Below, one piece after another: positions 8,554 to 18,378 of a stretch of 64,000 nt of DNA. Within the stretch, counting starts at the first letter, position 1. The number at the start of each line of letters is the position of its first letter. The position numbers were made by a program, and so were the translations under genes. This DNA is from an uncultured Polaribacter sp. (GTDB lineage Bacteria > Bacteroidota > Bacteroidia > Flavobacteriales > Flavobacteriaceae), in assembly GCA_943846595.1 (NCBI GenBank), contig OX044355.1, forward strand, positions 1,701,501 through 1,765,500. The letters are read 5' to 3'. The notes below the pieces were generated by a model, which worked only from the letters and a program-made list of their open reading frames with translations, was not told the origin of the DNA and ran no database searches.

Positions 8554-8655
8554 TTATCCCGATTCTATTTTAGGAAAACACCACTTTTTATCAGTTGTAC
8601 AAAAGACTCATCCTGAAAACTTAAGTTAAAAAAATATTTTTTTTGTATGCAAATA

Positions 8656-8706
8656 AATAAGTGGGTGTATTTTTGGAATAAGTGGTGATTATTTGGGAAT
8701 AAGTGG
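8656..8706 (-). repeat. Triple direct repeat, 21-bp period
   Basis: AATAAGTGG occurs at 8656-8664, 8677-8685 and 8698-8706, exactly 21 bp apart, and the last two copies are preceded by GG. Read on the minus strand this is CCACTTATT three times, upstream of the SpoIIM-like remnant. The same three-copy arrangement, including the CCCACTTATTTATT final copy, occurs at 49144-49196 upstream of an outer-membrane protein gene. Confidence 0.75.
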
Positions 8707-8819
8707 TTTTTTTAGGACCACCAAAACCCGATGATTTTGTCAACTGTTAACAGGTATGTTGTTGATTGTAAAGATGCTACTAAAGCATAATCCGGTAGGG
8801 AAGAAGGGGGTGATGCTTA

Positions 8820-9704
8820 CTATTTTGTTTCCAACAGCTCAAACTTTCGAGACCAGGCAACCGAAGTGTTTGCTGCCAAATCAATCCCGAAAAACAGTTC
8901 TGGACTCATGACATGCTTTGTGCCCCAAAGGTTTACTTTATTGGTTTTAAAATTGCCAGTTTCACGAATTATAAGCTTGTTTTTACGGTTTTTGAGTTCC
9001 CATTGCGCGCGTACCCTTTGAGCTCCTGAAAGATTGCTAAAAAAGAAGGTTTCATCTATGGTATCTGTAAAAGTTATTTCACTATCTCCAAACTGCACTT
9101 TCTGTTCTGGGTTCACTGTTTCTATGAAGTGTTCGGGTTGCAACTGAAAAGGAAATTCCAAGCTGTAATTACGACCAATAGGATCTTTGTCAATTGCCAT
9201 GAAATTGTGTACATATTCATCCGTTACAATTTTTTTGATCCCGGTATTCTGTAATTTATAATCAATTCTAAAACCGTTTTCAAGCAATAAAATATTCTTT
9301 TCCAATACATAGGAATAGCCATTGATAGCTTCCGAGGTACAGCGTATAAAAATCCGATTGAGGCCTTGAGATATCTTAAATATGGCAGGTTTTATTTGGT
9401 ATTTTTTTCCTGGTTGGTATCGTGAATCCTCTTTTTTTAAAAGCCCTACACCAATTTTGTGAAACCATCCTCCAATAGGAGTTTCGGAAAAGCCCAAGGG
9501 AGATTCTATTCCAAATTCATTATAAAACCCTTTGCCAAGCTCATTCTCTGGATCTCCTTCGTTAGTTTCGCCTCCTGTAATAAAGAGCCCCTTATACTTT
9601 AGAGTCGTTATTTTTCCAGTCCAGTCAAACCTCGAAAAGCAATAGTTCTCAGCAGGCAAATGCATCTGGATTTCAATATGGTTATTTTTAAGAAGCTGTG
9701 GCAT
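8820..9704 (-). CDS. Galactose-mutarotase-like superfamily protein
   Basis: 294 aa, no signal peptide. The length and the segments GGWFHKIGVG, DEYVHNFMAID and FFGIDLAANTSVAWSRKFEL fit the aldose-1-epimerase-like beta-sandwich fold. The His in EYVHNF occupies a place where mutarotases carry a conserved histidine. I cannot assign a substrate. It lies downstream of the DEAD-box helicase gene on the same strand but is separated from it by a strong terminator (9771-9802), so it probably has its own promoter. Confidence 0.6.
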   Translation of the reverse strand: MPQLLKNNHIEIQMHLPAENYCFSRFDWTGKITTLKYKGLFITGGETNEGDPENELGKGFYNEFGIESPLGFSETPIGGWFHKIGVGLLKKEDSRYQPGKKYQIKPAIFKISQGLNRIFIRCTSEAINGYSYVLEKNILLLENGFRIDYKLQNTGIKKIVTDEYVHNFMAIDKDPIGRNYSLEFPFQLQPEHFIETVNPEQKVQFGDSEITFTDTIDETFFFSNLSGAQRVRAQWELKNRKNKLIIRETGNFKTNKVNLWGTKHVMSPELFFGIDLAANTSVAWSRKFELLETK

Positions 9705-9770
9705 TTAAAGTGTTATAATAGGGCGAAGCGAATGTACTTTTTTTAAGGCATTTATTTAAAGTAAACAGCA

Positions 9771-9802
9771 AAAAAAACGCACTTGATACCAAGTGCGTTT
9801 TT
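9771..9802 (-). terminator. Terminator of the DEAD-box helicase gene
   Basis: CGCACTTG (9778-9785) and CAAGTGCG (9790-9797) form an 8-bp stem with an ATAC loop. The A-run at 9771-9777 is the U-tract on the minus strand, and T residues on the other side make it nearly symmetrical. Confidence 0.88.
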
Positions 9803-9823
9803 AAATAGTTTATTTTGTATGCA

Positions 9824-11650
9824 TTAGTCTCTACGTCTTCTTCCGAAACCGCCTGGACCTCTATCGCTAGCACTTCTGCTAGCTCTGTCGGGTCTGTCTG
9901 GTCTGTCTGATCTTCTGCTAGCATCGCTGCTTCTTCTTCTTGAAGAACCACCGCCGTCTGAGCTTCTTTTACGACCAAAACCACCTTCTCTTTTATTTCC
10001 GAAAGACTTACGATCTCCACCACCTCTTCGACCGCCACCGCGTTCTTTTTTGGTAATTTCTACATTTACCGAGCGACCATCAAAGTCGGGTTGGTTGTCT
10101 AAAAATGCAGCTAAGGTTGCATCTTCGTAATTTTTATCAATTTCAAAGAAAGAAAAAGTATCTAAAATATCAATTGCACCAATTTCTACTTTGTCGCCAA
10201 TATTTTGCTCGTTAATTAAGCCTATTAATTTTCCAGGGTTTAAGCTGTCTTTTCTTCCAATGTTGATGAAGAAACGTGTCATGTTTTCATCGTTTGCTCT
10301 TGCTCTAGAATTGTCTTTAGACGATAAATTATTTAAATCTTTCGAATTTTCATAATATTTTAACATGGTATTGAATTCTAAAGAAACAAATTTCTTAATC
10401 AATTCCTCACGATCTAAATCCGCTAGTTTTTCGAAAATACTTGGTAAAAATTCCTCCATTTCAGATGCATTTACCTCTGTATTTTGAACCTTGTCAATTA
10501 AATTGATTAACTGGTTTTTAATAATTTCTTTACCCGTAGGAACTTTTCCTTCAACAAATTTCTTTTTAATGATTCTTTCGATCTGACGTAATTTTCCTTT
10601 CTCTTTTCCATTGACTAAAACAATTGAAATCCCTTTGTTTCCAGCTCTTCCTGTTCTACCACTTCTGTGCGTGTAATTCTCAATCTGATCTGGTAACTTG
10701 TGGTTCAATACATGTGTCAATTCAGTAACATCCAATCCACGAGCAGCAACATCTGTCGCTACTAATATTTTAATGGTTTTCTTTCTGAATTTCCCCATTA
10801 CAGAATCACGTTGTCCCTGGGATAAATCTCCATGCAAAGAATCGGCACTATAACCATCTCTAATTAGATTGTCTGCAACTTCTTGGGTTTCTCTACGTGT
10901 TCTACAAAAGATAATTGCATAAATATCTGGATTCAAGTCTGCAATTCTCTTTAAAGCAGGGTAGCGAGTTCTTTCCGTTACTGAATAATATTCGTGACTT
11001 ACATTTTCTGAGCCTGTATTCTTTTCACCCGAGGTAATTTCTACAGGTTTGGTCATATAGTTTCTTGCAATAGCTTCCACTTCTCTTGGAAAGGTTGCAG
11101 AAAATAATAAGGTTTGTTTTGTTTCTGGAGTGGCTTCTAAGACTTTATCCAATTCGTCTTTGAAACCCATGTTTAACATTTCATCAGCTTCATCTAGGAC
11201 TAACCATTGAACGTTACCTAATTTTAAAGCTCTTCTTTTAATTAAATCGACGGTTCTACCAGGAGTTCCAACGACAATTTGAGAACCTCTTTTTAAAGAC
11301 CTAATTTGTTCTTCCATGCTTGAACCACCATAAACGGTAGTTACCTTAACATCGGGTAAGTATTTACAAAAATCTTTAATGTTGTTTCCAATTTGTACAG
11401 CAAGTTCTCTAGTTGGAGAAAGTATGATTGCTTGTACATTGCTATTCTTTTCATCTAAAAGTTCTAATATTGGTAAACTAAAGGCAGCAGTTTTACCAGT
11501 ACCTGTTTGTGCAAATGCTTTTAAATCGTCGGTAGAAGCAATGATTTGCGGGATTGCTTTTTCTTGAATAACAGTTGGCTTTTCATAGCCTAAAGCTGTT
11601 AATGCTTTGTTGATAGGTTCTTTTAAACCCAATTCTAAAAATGTTGACAT
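9824..11650 (-). CDS. DEAD-box ATP-dependent RNA helicase with DbpA-type RNA-binding domain and RG-rich tail
   Basis: RNA remodelling helicase, probably in ribosome assembly, cold growth or RNA decay. 608 aa. Helicase motifs in order: Q motif near residue 25, AQTGTGKT, PTREL, GG, TPGR, DEAD, SAT, then HRSGRTGRAG. A DbpA/CsdA-type RNA-binding domain follows (about 455-530, starting MTRFFINIGRKD). The last 70 residues are low-complexity and rich in Arg, Gly and Ser, ending FGRRRRD, typical of flavobacterial DeaD/RhlE-like proteins. A -7 box TACCTTTG (11754-11747, minus strand) predicts a leader of about 90 nt, long for this genome, which would suit post-transcriptional or cold control. Confidence 0.95.
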   Translation of the reverse strand: MSTFLELGLKEPINKALTALGYEKPTVIQEKAIPQIIASTDDLKAFAQTGTGKTAAFSLPILELLDEKNSNVQAIILSPTRELAVQIGNNIKDFCKYLPDVKVTTVYGGSSMEEQIRSLKRGSQIVVGTPGRTVDLIKRRALKLGNVQWLVLDEADEMLNMGFKDELDKVLEATPETKQTLLFSATFPREVEAIARNYMTKPVEITSGEKNTGSENVSHEYYSVTERTRYPALKRIADLNPDIYAIIFCRTRRETQEVADNLIRDGYSADSLHGDLSQGQRDSVMGKFRKKTIKILVATDVAARGLDVTELTHVLNHKLPDQIENYTHRSGRTGRAGNKGISIVLVNGKEKGKLRQIERIIKKKFVEGKVPTGKEIIKNQLINLIDKVQNTEVNASEMEEFLPSIFEKLADLDREELIKKFVSLEFNTMLKYYENSKDLNNLSSKDNSRARANDENMTRFFINIGRKDSLNPGKLIGLINEQNIGDKVEIGAIDILDTFSFFEIDKNYEDATLAAFLDNQPDFDGRSVNVEITKKERGGGRRGGGDRKSFGNKREGGFGRKRSSDGGGSSRRRSSDASRRSDRPDRPDRASRSASDRGPGGFGRRRRD

Positions 11651-11746
11651 CCTGTGTTTTTTGTTGATTCACAGACGCCCACCTGCAAACCGTATTTATA
11701 ATTCGACTTGATTTTCTTAAGGGTTTACCCCAAATTTAAAATCGCG

Positions 11747-11754
11747 CAAAGGTA
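11747..11754 (-). promoter_or_regulatory. -7 box of the DEAD-box helicase
   Basis: TACCTTTG on the minus strand matches TAnnTTTG; no good -33 TTTG is visible. The inferred leader (about 11741 to 11651) contains no obvious hairpin. Confidence 0.5.
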
Positions 11755-11792
11755 TGCTAAATAAACAAGATAGGCTTGGTAAAAGCAATAAA

Positions 11793-13184
11793 TTAATTAT
11801 TGTTCAAACGGTCTAATTGCGTGTAGATATTTCTGGAAGTTATGGATGCGAATCCATTTGTTAAGATTCCTTTTTTATTGATCAGCATAGAACGTGTCAT
11901 TTTGCTTGTCAAAAAAGAATTTGCACCGCTATTAGAATCAATGAAGAATTGCTTTTTAATATCTAAATTTTTAATCTGATCGGTGCTGTCTCCATCGATT
12001 TTAAGAGTCAGAAACTGAATATTTGGATATTTGTTGGATAAATAATTGATACGTGCTCTAACATAGGGTTTTGATACATACTTAGCACTCCAAAAAAATA
12101 AAAATGTGTTTTTATCCTTAATAACATCTCGAATGGCATAGCGTGCATTGGTAAAATCATGGATGTAGAAGTTTTTCATTTCATGATTTTCATGAATTGT
12201 TTGAGTGTCTTTTAATAGCCTCCTTACTAAGTTTTTATCTTTTTCATTTGAACTCAATGCAAAATAGACATCAAATTCTTTACGGTTAATATCGCAGGTT
12301 GATTTTTTATAAAAATGACTGATTACGGTTTGTTTTAAAAAAGCATTTTTAAATGTTCTAGAACTCACTTTTGCATCAATTGTATTTAATAAATCCACCG
12401 TAAAATTAGAGGTGAAATTGTTTTGCATCGGTGCGTGACTCTTAGCATAGGTTGCATTGTATAAATAATTAGTGATGTATTTACTATAAGGTTTGTAGTA
12501 CATTAAAGCATCTATGTTAATGTCAAGGTCTTTTCGATATTCATAAAAAAATAGTGGAAGGGTTGGGAAACGCTCTAATTTCATTTTTTTTGCATGCGAG
12601 ATTGGATAACTTTCTATTCTCGCATATACAGGGTAGGTAAGTGCTATTTTTAATACTTCCTTAAATTTTTCTGTTTCTGTGGGGTGCCTTTTTACATAGG
12701 CTGCATGGGTACCTTCTCTGAGTGAAATAATAGAATCTACCTTTTTCTTAAATGATGTTGGTTTTAATGAATTGTATTTATAAAATGTTTTTTCATCTTT
12801 TTCAAATTGTAAAAAACAATCAATTAAAACATTGTTTCTCTCTGCACCAATACCAGAAAAAACCAAGGACTCATCAAAATCCCAAGTATTTAAGCTCAGC
12901 ATTATGCTGTCTTTTGGTTCGATGTATATAAATTGATTTTCATTTCCATGGACAAAATAATAAAGTCCTTCTTGAATAGAATCTAAGGTACCTCCAAATT
13001 TGTTATCAGCATTAATTGAAAAAGTATCAATCACCTTGTCCATCGAATACAAAATGACATGGCTGCTTTTTGGATTCATAATTTTTCCTCCAAAATAAGT
13101 AGTGCTGTTTCTATCAGTTTTGTTACAACTAACAAAAACGATTAAAAAGAGGCATGTTGAAAATAGGGAAATAATGGATTTCAT
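11793..13184 (-). CDS. Lipoprotein with DUF4369-like N-terminus and cysteine-free thioredoxin-like C-terminus
   Basis: 463 aa. Residues 1-20 form a lipoprotein signal with lipobox FVSC. The N-terminal part (YFGGKIMNP, YSMDKVIDTFSI, YIEPKDSI) resembles the small beta domain found before many Bacteroidota TlpA/ResA-like proteins. The C-terminal part (from about residue 350) resembles a thioredoxin fold: NTFLFFWSAKYVSKPYVR aligns with the FWATWCGPC region. The CxxC is absent, so it should not act as a thiol-disulfide oxidoreductase. A cysteine-free thioredoxin-like domain suggests a binding or structural role. A -7 box TAAATTTG lies at 13214-13207, giving a short leader. Confidence 0.65.
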   Translation of the reverse strand: MKSIISLFSTCLFLIVFVSCNKTDRNSTTYFGGKIMNPKSSHVILYSMDKVIDTFSINADNKFGGTLDSIQEGLYYFVHGNENQFIYIEPKDSIMLSLNTWDFDESLVFSGIGAERNNVLIDCFLQFEKDEKTFYKYNSLKPTSFKKKVDSIISLREGTHAAYVKRHPTETEKFKEVLKIALTYPVYARIESYPISHAKKMKLERFPTLPLFFYEYRKDLDINIDALMYYKPYSKYITNYLYNATYAKSHAPMQNNFTSNFTVDLLNTIDAKVSSRTFKNAFLKQTVISHFYKKSTCDINRKEFDVYFALSSNEKDKNLVRRLLKDTQTIHENHEMKNFYIHDFTNARYAIRDVIKDKNTFLFFWSAKYVSKPYVRARINYLSNKYPNIQFLTLKIDGDSTDQIKNLDIKKQFFIDSNSGANSFLTSKMTRSMLINKKGILTNGFASITSRNIYTQLDRLNNN

Positions 13185-13364
13185 TATTATTGGGGTATTA
13201 CAAAGGCAAATTTAAGCATCTGTAGGTCTATATATTGTTAATTAGCTGTTAAAAAGCCGACTATCAAAGCAATTTTAATAAAACAGATTAAAAAATGGAA
13301 CTCTATTTTTGTTTTCTAGTTAATTTTTTAATTGATTGCAAAACAGCTGTATTTCTGTATGTAA

Positions 13365-15035
<1,671 letters not shown>

Positions 15036-15114
15036 TAAAGATGAAGACATTCATTCTATAGTTCAATCTTAAAAATTGATTTTAGTCCTAGTTTTTAGCA
15101 CCTCTAGAATGATT

Positions 15115-16056
15115 TTATTTCTTCTGAAGCGGACTAATTATTTTTACATCTGAAAAGGAAATTGCACCTCTAATGACCCCATCAATAGTTGTTTTCAATG
15201 CCGCGATCATTTGCATTTTTAGTTGTGATTTATGATAGATTAAACTCACTTCCCTCGCTGGTGGTGGATTGGTAAATTCACGTAGATGACTTTTGTCATC
15301 ATCATTTAAATCTAAAGTATGCAAGTATGGGAGTAATGTCATACCTAAACCTTCTTTGGATAACTTAATTAAGGTATCAAAACTACCGCTTTCTAATCGG
15401 AATCTTTTGTTGTTTTCTAGTTTGTGGGTGCTGCAGAGATTAATCACACTGTCTTTAAAACAATGCCCATCTTCAAGAAGTAAAATATCATCCACTTCCA
15501 ATTCGTCAGAAGTAATTTGTTTTTTATTATAAAGACGGTGGTTTTGAGGAACCAGTCCAACAAATGGCTCATAATATAAAGGTTCTTCTTTAATCGCAAC
15601 ATTCTCTAAAGGCGTTGCTGCGATAGCTGCATCGATATGCCCATCTGTTAATTTTCGCATAATATCCTCAGTCGTCAATTCTTCAATGATCAACTTTACT
15701 TTTGAGTATTTTTTTGTGAAGTTGTTTAAAAACATTGGAAGCAAAGTAGGCATGATAGTCGGTATAATTCCCAACTTAAATTCACCACCAATATATCCCT
15801 TTTGTTGATGAACGATGTCTAAGATTCGATTGCTTTCATCGACAACTACTTTTGCTTGATTCACAATTTTTTTTCCAACTTCTGTAAGTTCAATCGGTTT
15901 TTTAGACCTATTAAATATTTTAACCTCCAATTGGTCTTCGAGTTTTTGAATCTGCATGCTTAGTGTTGGTTGTGTCACGAAACTATGCGCAGCTGCTACC
16001 GTGAAATTTTTGTATTCTGCAACAGATAAGACGTATTTTAATTGTGTAATTGTCAT
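15115..16056 (-). CDS. oxyR: Hydrogen-peroxide-responsive LysR-type regulator OxyR
   Basis: 313 aa from the ATG at 16056. The N-terminal winged helix-turn-helix begins MTITQLKYVLSVAEYKNFTVAA, the usual OxyR/LysR start, so 13 extra upstream codons in the open frame are discounted. The effector domain contains GHCFKDSVINLC: two cysteines with eight residues between them, exactly the spacing of the redox pair Cys199/Cys208 in E. coli OxyR. It should therefore sense peroxide by disulfide formation. No catalase or ahpC is adjacent; a thiol peroxidase gene (bcp) lies 25 kb away at 40907. Confidence 0.92.
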   Translation of the reverse strand: MTITQLKYVLSVAEYKNFTVAAAHSFVTQPTLSMQIQKLEDQLEVKIFNRSKKPIELTEVGKKIVNQAKVVVDESNRILDIVHQQKGYIGGEFKLGIIPTIMPTLLPMFLNNFTKKYSKVKLIIEELTTEDIMRKLTDGHIDAAIAATPLENVAIKEEPLYYEPFVGLVPQNHRLYNKKQITSDELEVDDILLLEDGHCFKDSVINLCSTHKLENNKRFRLESGSFDTLIKLSKEGLGMTLLPYLHTLDLNDDDKSHLREFTNPPPAREVSLIYHKSQLKMQMIAALKTTIDGVIRGAISFSDVKIISPLQKK

Positions 16057-16212
16057 CGCTATAGTAATTTTTGATAAAGATAATAAATTCATCAATAATA
16101 ATGATAGTACAGCGTATGATTTTTTTCTGCTTTGAAGTACACCAAGGTTGCAAAAAGCGAAAAAATAAATAGATGATTGGGTATTCAGGCAATTTAGGAA
16201 TTACTTCATATT

Positions 16213-16242
16213 GTAAAAAAAATGAGAAGCACCTTGCTTCTC
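16213..16242 (-). terminator. Terminator downstream of the plsC-like gene
   Basis: GAGAAGC (16224-16230) and GCTTCTC (16236-16242) with a 5-nt loop. The A-run at 16215-16222 forms the U-tract of the minus-strand transcript. Confidence 0.85.
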
Positions 16243-16249
16243 TACTTTT

Positions 16250-17065
16250 TTAATCCCAAAATTTTCGTTTTTCTTCTAAAGCTTTTTCTTGTTTCGCTAC
16301 TTTTTCGAGTTCTTTTACCGAAAGTACTTTTAAGAACGAAGGATGTTGTTCAATTGCATATTCAATTTTAGTAATAATATCTGCAACATCTTCATGCTCA
16401 TAATCAATTTCCAAAGGTGCTTTAATGACCATTGATTGTAAGACGCTTCGCTTTTTTATTTTGAGGCCTCTTTTATCAAAAGAACGCCTAAATCCGTCAA
16501 TGACTACTGGAACAACTACGGGTTTGTATTTCTTAATAAGATGTGCTGTTCCTCTTCGTATTGGCTTAAATGCTGTTGTTGTTCCTTGAGGGAAAGTAAC
16601 TACCCAACCATCATCCAATGCCATTCCTATTTTAGAAACATCAGACATTTTTACTTGCCTATTAATGTCTTCACCTTTACTTCTCCAGGTTCTTTCTACA
16701 GATACCGATCCAGTATAACTAAATATTTTTGGAACAATACCAGAACGCATGGTTTCCCCTGCAGCGATAAAGTAAAAATTTAGCTTTGGATTCCATAAAT
16801 AACCAACATTTTTTAAGGAATTATCTCTGCCTTTAAGAGCCGCATTAAAAACATGAAACATGGCAATTACGTCCGCAAAATAAGTTTGATGATTTGAGAT
16901 AAAGAGAACGTTTTTTTCCGGTAAATTTCTAATAATTTCAGATCCCTTTATTTGTAAATTGTTGAAGCGTCTGAATCTACTATGAAAAAACACACCAATA
17001 ATTCTAATTATCCATTTTTTAATGAAAAGTATATGTCCGAAAGGATTCCTTTTAAATAGGGGCAT
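16250..17065 (-). CDS. 1-acyl-sn-glycerol-3-phosphate acyltransferase family protein
   Basis: Membrane-associated lysophospholipid acyltransferase of the PlsC fold, 271 aa. The first catalytic block reads SNHQTYFAD. It has the expected NH but five residues between His and Asp instead of the classical NHx4D. The third block reads FPQGTTT rather than FPEGTRS. A basic, hydrophobic N-terminus (about 15-40) should associate with the membrane. I chose the ATG at 17065 (MPLFKRNPFG); an upstream TTG adds nine unconvincing residues. The Nudix gene lies upstream on the same strand with a 55-bp gap, so the two may be co-transcribed. The acceptor is not deducible. Confidence 0.82.
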   Translation of the reverse strand: MPLFKRNPFGHILFIKKWIIRIIGVFFHSRFRRFNNLQIKGSEIIRNLPEKNVLFISNHQTYFADVIAMFHVFNAALKGRDNSLKNVGYLWNPKLNFYFIAAGETMRSGIVPKIFSYTGSVSVERTWRSKGEDINRQVKMSDVSKIGMALDDGWVVTFPQGTTTAFKPIRRGTAHLIKKYKPVVVPVVIDGFRRSFDKRGLKIKKRSVLQSMVIKAPLEIDYEHEDVADIITKIEYAIEQHPSFLKVLSVKELEKVAKQEKALEEKRKFWD

Positions 17066-17120
17066 GATAAAAGATCTTTTGTTTGCTGCCAATTTACAAA
17101 AAGAAATTAGATTCTCTTTA

Positions 17121-17744
17121 CTAGAACAGCTCTTTAATTTCCGATAATATCATCGCTGTTGCACCCCATATAATGTAATTATCTAATTTAAAGCAGGGTA
17201 CCTTTATTTTGTCCATGTAGGAAGTTGACATTTCTACATTGCTAATATTCATGTCATTTAATAAGTCTTCTAAAAGCACCTCAATAGTGGCGGCAACTTC
17301 ATAATTTGTATTAAAAAGAGGGCGCTGATTGGTATATCCAATAAAAGGGGTTGCTAAAAAATTACTGGGAGGGATAAAAACGGTTGTCAGTTCTCTAATC
17401 ATATGAATGGTATTAGAATGAATGCCCACTTCTTCATAGGTCTCTCTTTTAGCTGTGTGTTCTAGATTGCGATCATTGAATGCTGTTTTTCCACCAGGAA
17501 AACTAATCTGTGCAGAATGTGTGCCCTTATAACTGGCTCTTTTGGTGAGTAAAATACGTGTTTTGTTGTGCATATCGGGATAAAACAAGGCCAAAACGGC
17601 AGCCTTTTTAGGGTTTTTTGCTTTGATTGTATCTTCATCATAGCGCAACCTTAACTCTGGGGCCAATTTAAATTGTGCCTCTAACCCACCTAGTTTCGAG
17701 GTTTTTAAATCAGTCATTCGTGCTTTAAAATCAAGAAAATTCAT
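17121..17744 (-). CDS. Nudix hydrolase, CoA pyrophosphatase-like
   Basis: 207 aa. The Nudix box is complete (GGKTAF then, 12 residues later, KRETYEEVGI). The length and the preceding KRASYKGTHSAQISFPGG, a SxQxSFPGG pattern, match the CoA-diphosphatase branch (NudL/YeaB-like), which hydrolyses CoA or nucleoside diphosphate derivatives. A -7-like TATATTTG ends only one base before the ATG. A second TAAGTTTG (17769-17762) would give a leader of about 12 nt and is the more likely promoter. Confidence 0.87.
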   Translation of the reverse strand: MNFLDFKARMTDLKTSKLGGLEAQFKLAPELRLRYDEDTIKAKNPKKAAVLALFYPDMHNKTRILLTKRASYKGTHSAQISFPGGKTAFNDRNLEHTAKRETYEEVGIHSNTIHMIRELTTVFIPPSNFLATPFIGYTNQRPLFNTNYEVAATIEVLLEDLLNDMNISNVEMSTSYMDKIKVPCFKLDNYIIWGATAMILSEIKELF

Positions 17745-17871
17745 TCAAATATAGCTTTAAACAAACTTATAGTTTTTCAATGAAAAGAAACCCTATATAT
17801 GATAAATATAAAATCTTTTTTTTCTTATATTGAATGCATGCACAATAATTCAACTAAAAATAGATGAAGTT

Positions 17872-18180
17872 TTATTCTTTAAAAAGGAAGCCGAGTCCCA
17901 ACCTATTTAAAAACTTTTTTTCAAAAGCCCAGAAAAATTTAAATTGTCCAAACAGCCATCCCACAAGCGGTAAGGTAAGTTGGTAAATAGGAAAGATTAA
18001 TATAATTCGTATTGGCCAATAGGCAAATGAAGTGATGGTCTCAGGAGATAAACCTAAAAAAGCGGTGATGGGCTTGGCCACCCAGGCTGCGAAAGAACCG
18101 TTAATTGCAAATACTATAAAAATTGCAATAACAGACCAGTTGCTTTCAATATTCCAACGCTTTTTAAGTTTTTCCACCAT
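17872..18180 (-). CDS. Small inner-membrane protein (DUF6787-like)
   Basis: 102 aa. A charged, tryptophan-containing start (KLKKRWNIESNW) precedes a hydrophobic segment (about 18-40). A second long hydrophobic stretch with WPIRIILIFPIYQLTLPLVGWLFGQ (written here across its key residues) follows, and the tail is FFWAFEKKFLNR. The pattern matches a conserved Flavobacteriia family I know as DUF6787. No function is known. It stands alone between the Nudix gene and the divergently transcribed symporter. Confidence 0.75.
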   Translation of the reverse strand: MVEKLKKRWNIESNWSVIAIFIVFAINGSFAAWVAKPITAFLGLSPETITSFAYWPIRIILIFPIYQLTLPLVGWLFGQFKFFWAFEKKFLNRLGLGFLFKE

Positions 18181-18378
18181 CCTGCGAAATTAAGCACAAA
18201 AAAAAAGCCGAACAAGTGATTTTCACTGTAATTTTAAAAGATTTTCTATGAGCAAAGGAAACCAGCGAAAAGAGAGTTAATTTCTATCCTTTAAAGTCTA
18301 AAAGATACCACCGTCATTCTCGGTCTTTTTTAAATATTTTTTTTACCTTTCAAATCTAAAAATAAAGAAATATTACAT

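Larger units (their letters stand above)
7821..8819. other. Gene-poor interval between guaB and the mutarotase-like gene
   Basis: About 1 kb with no intact conserved gene. In order it holds the 7852 inverted repeat, the 7960-8097 repeat element, the 56-aa membrane ORF, the SpoIIM remnant and the triple 21-bp repeat. From 8710 to 8819 I see nothing except a short CTGTTAACAG palindrome. The interval looks like a site of past insertion and decay. Confidence 0.6.

Noticed and set aside
8342..8629. Plus-strand ORF of 95 codons in the gene-poor interval.
   Set aside because: It lies opposite the recognisable SpoIIM-like C-terminus, has no promoter or conserved feature and an implausible composition.
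9688..10038. 116-codon ORF rich in Glu/Val on the minus strand.
   Set aside because: It is the alternative frame of the low-complexity RG-rich tail of the DEAD-box helicase.
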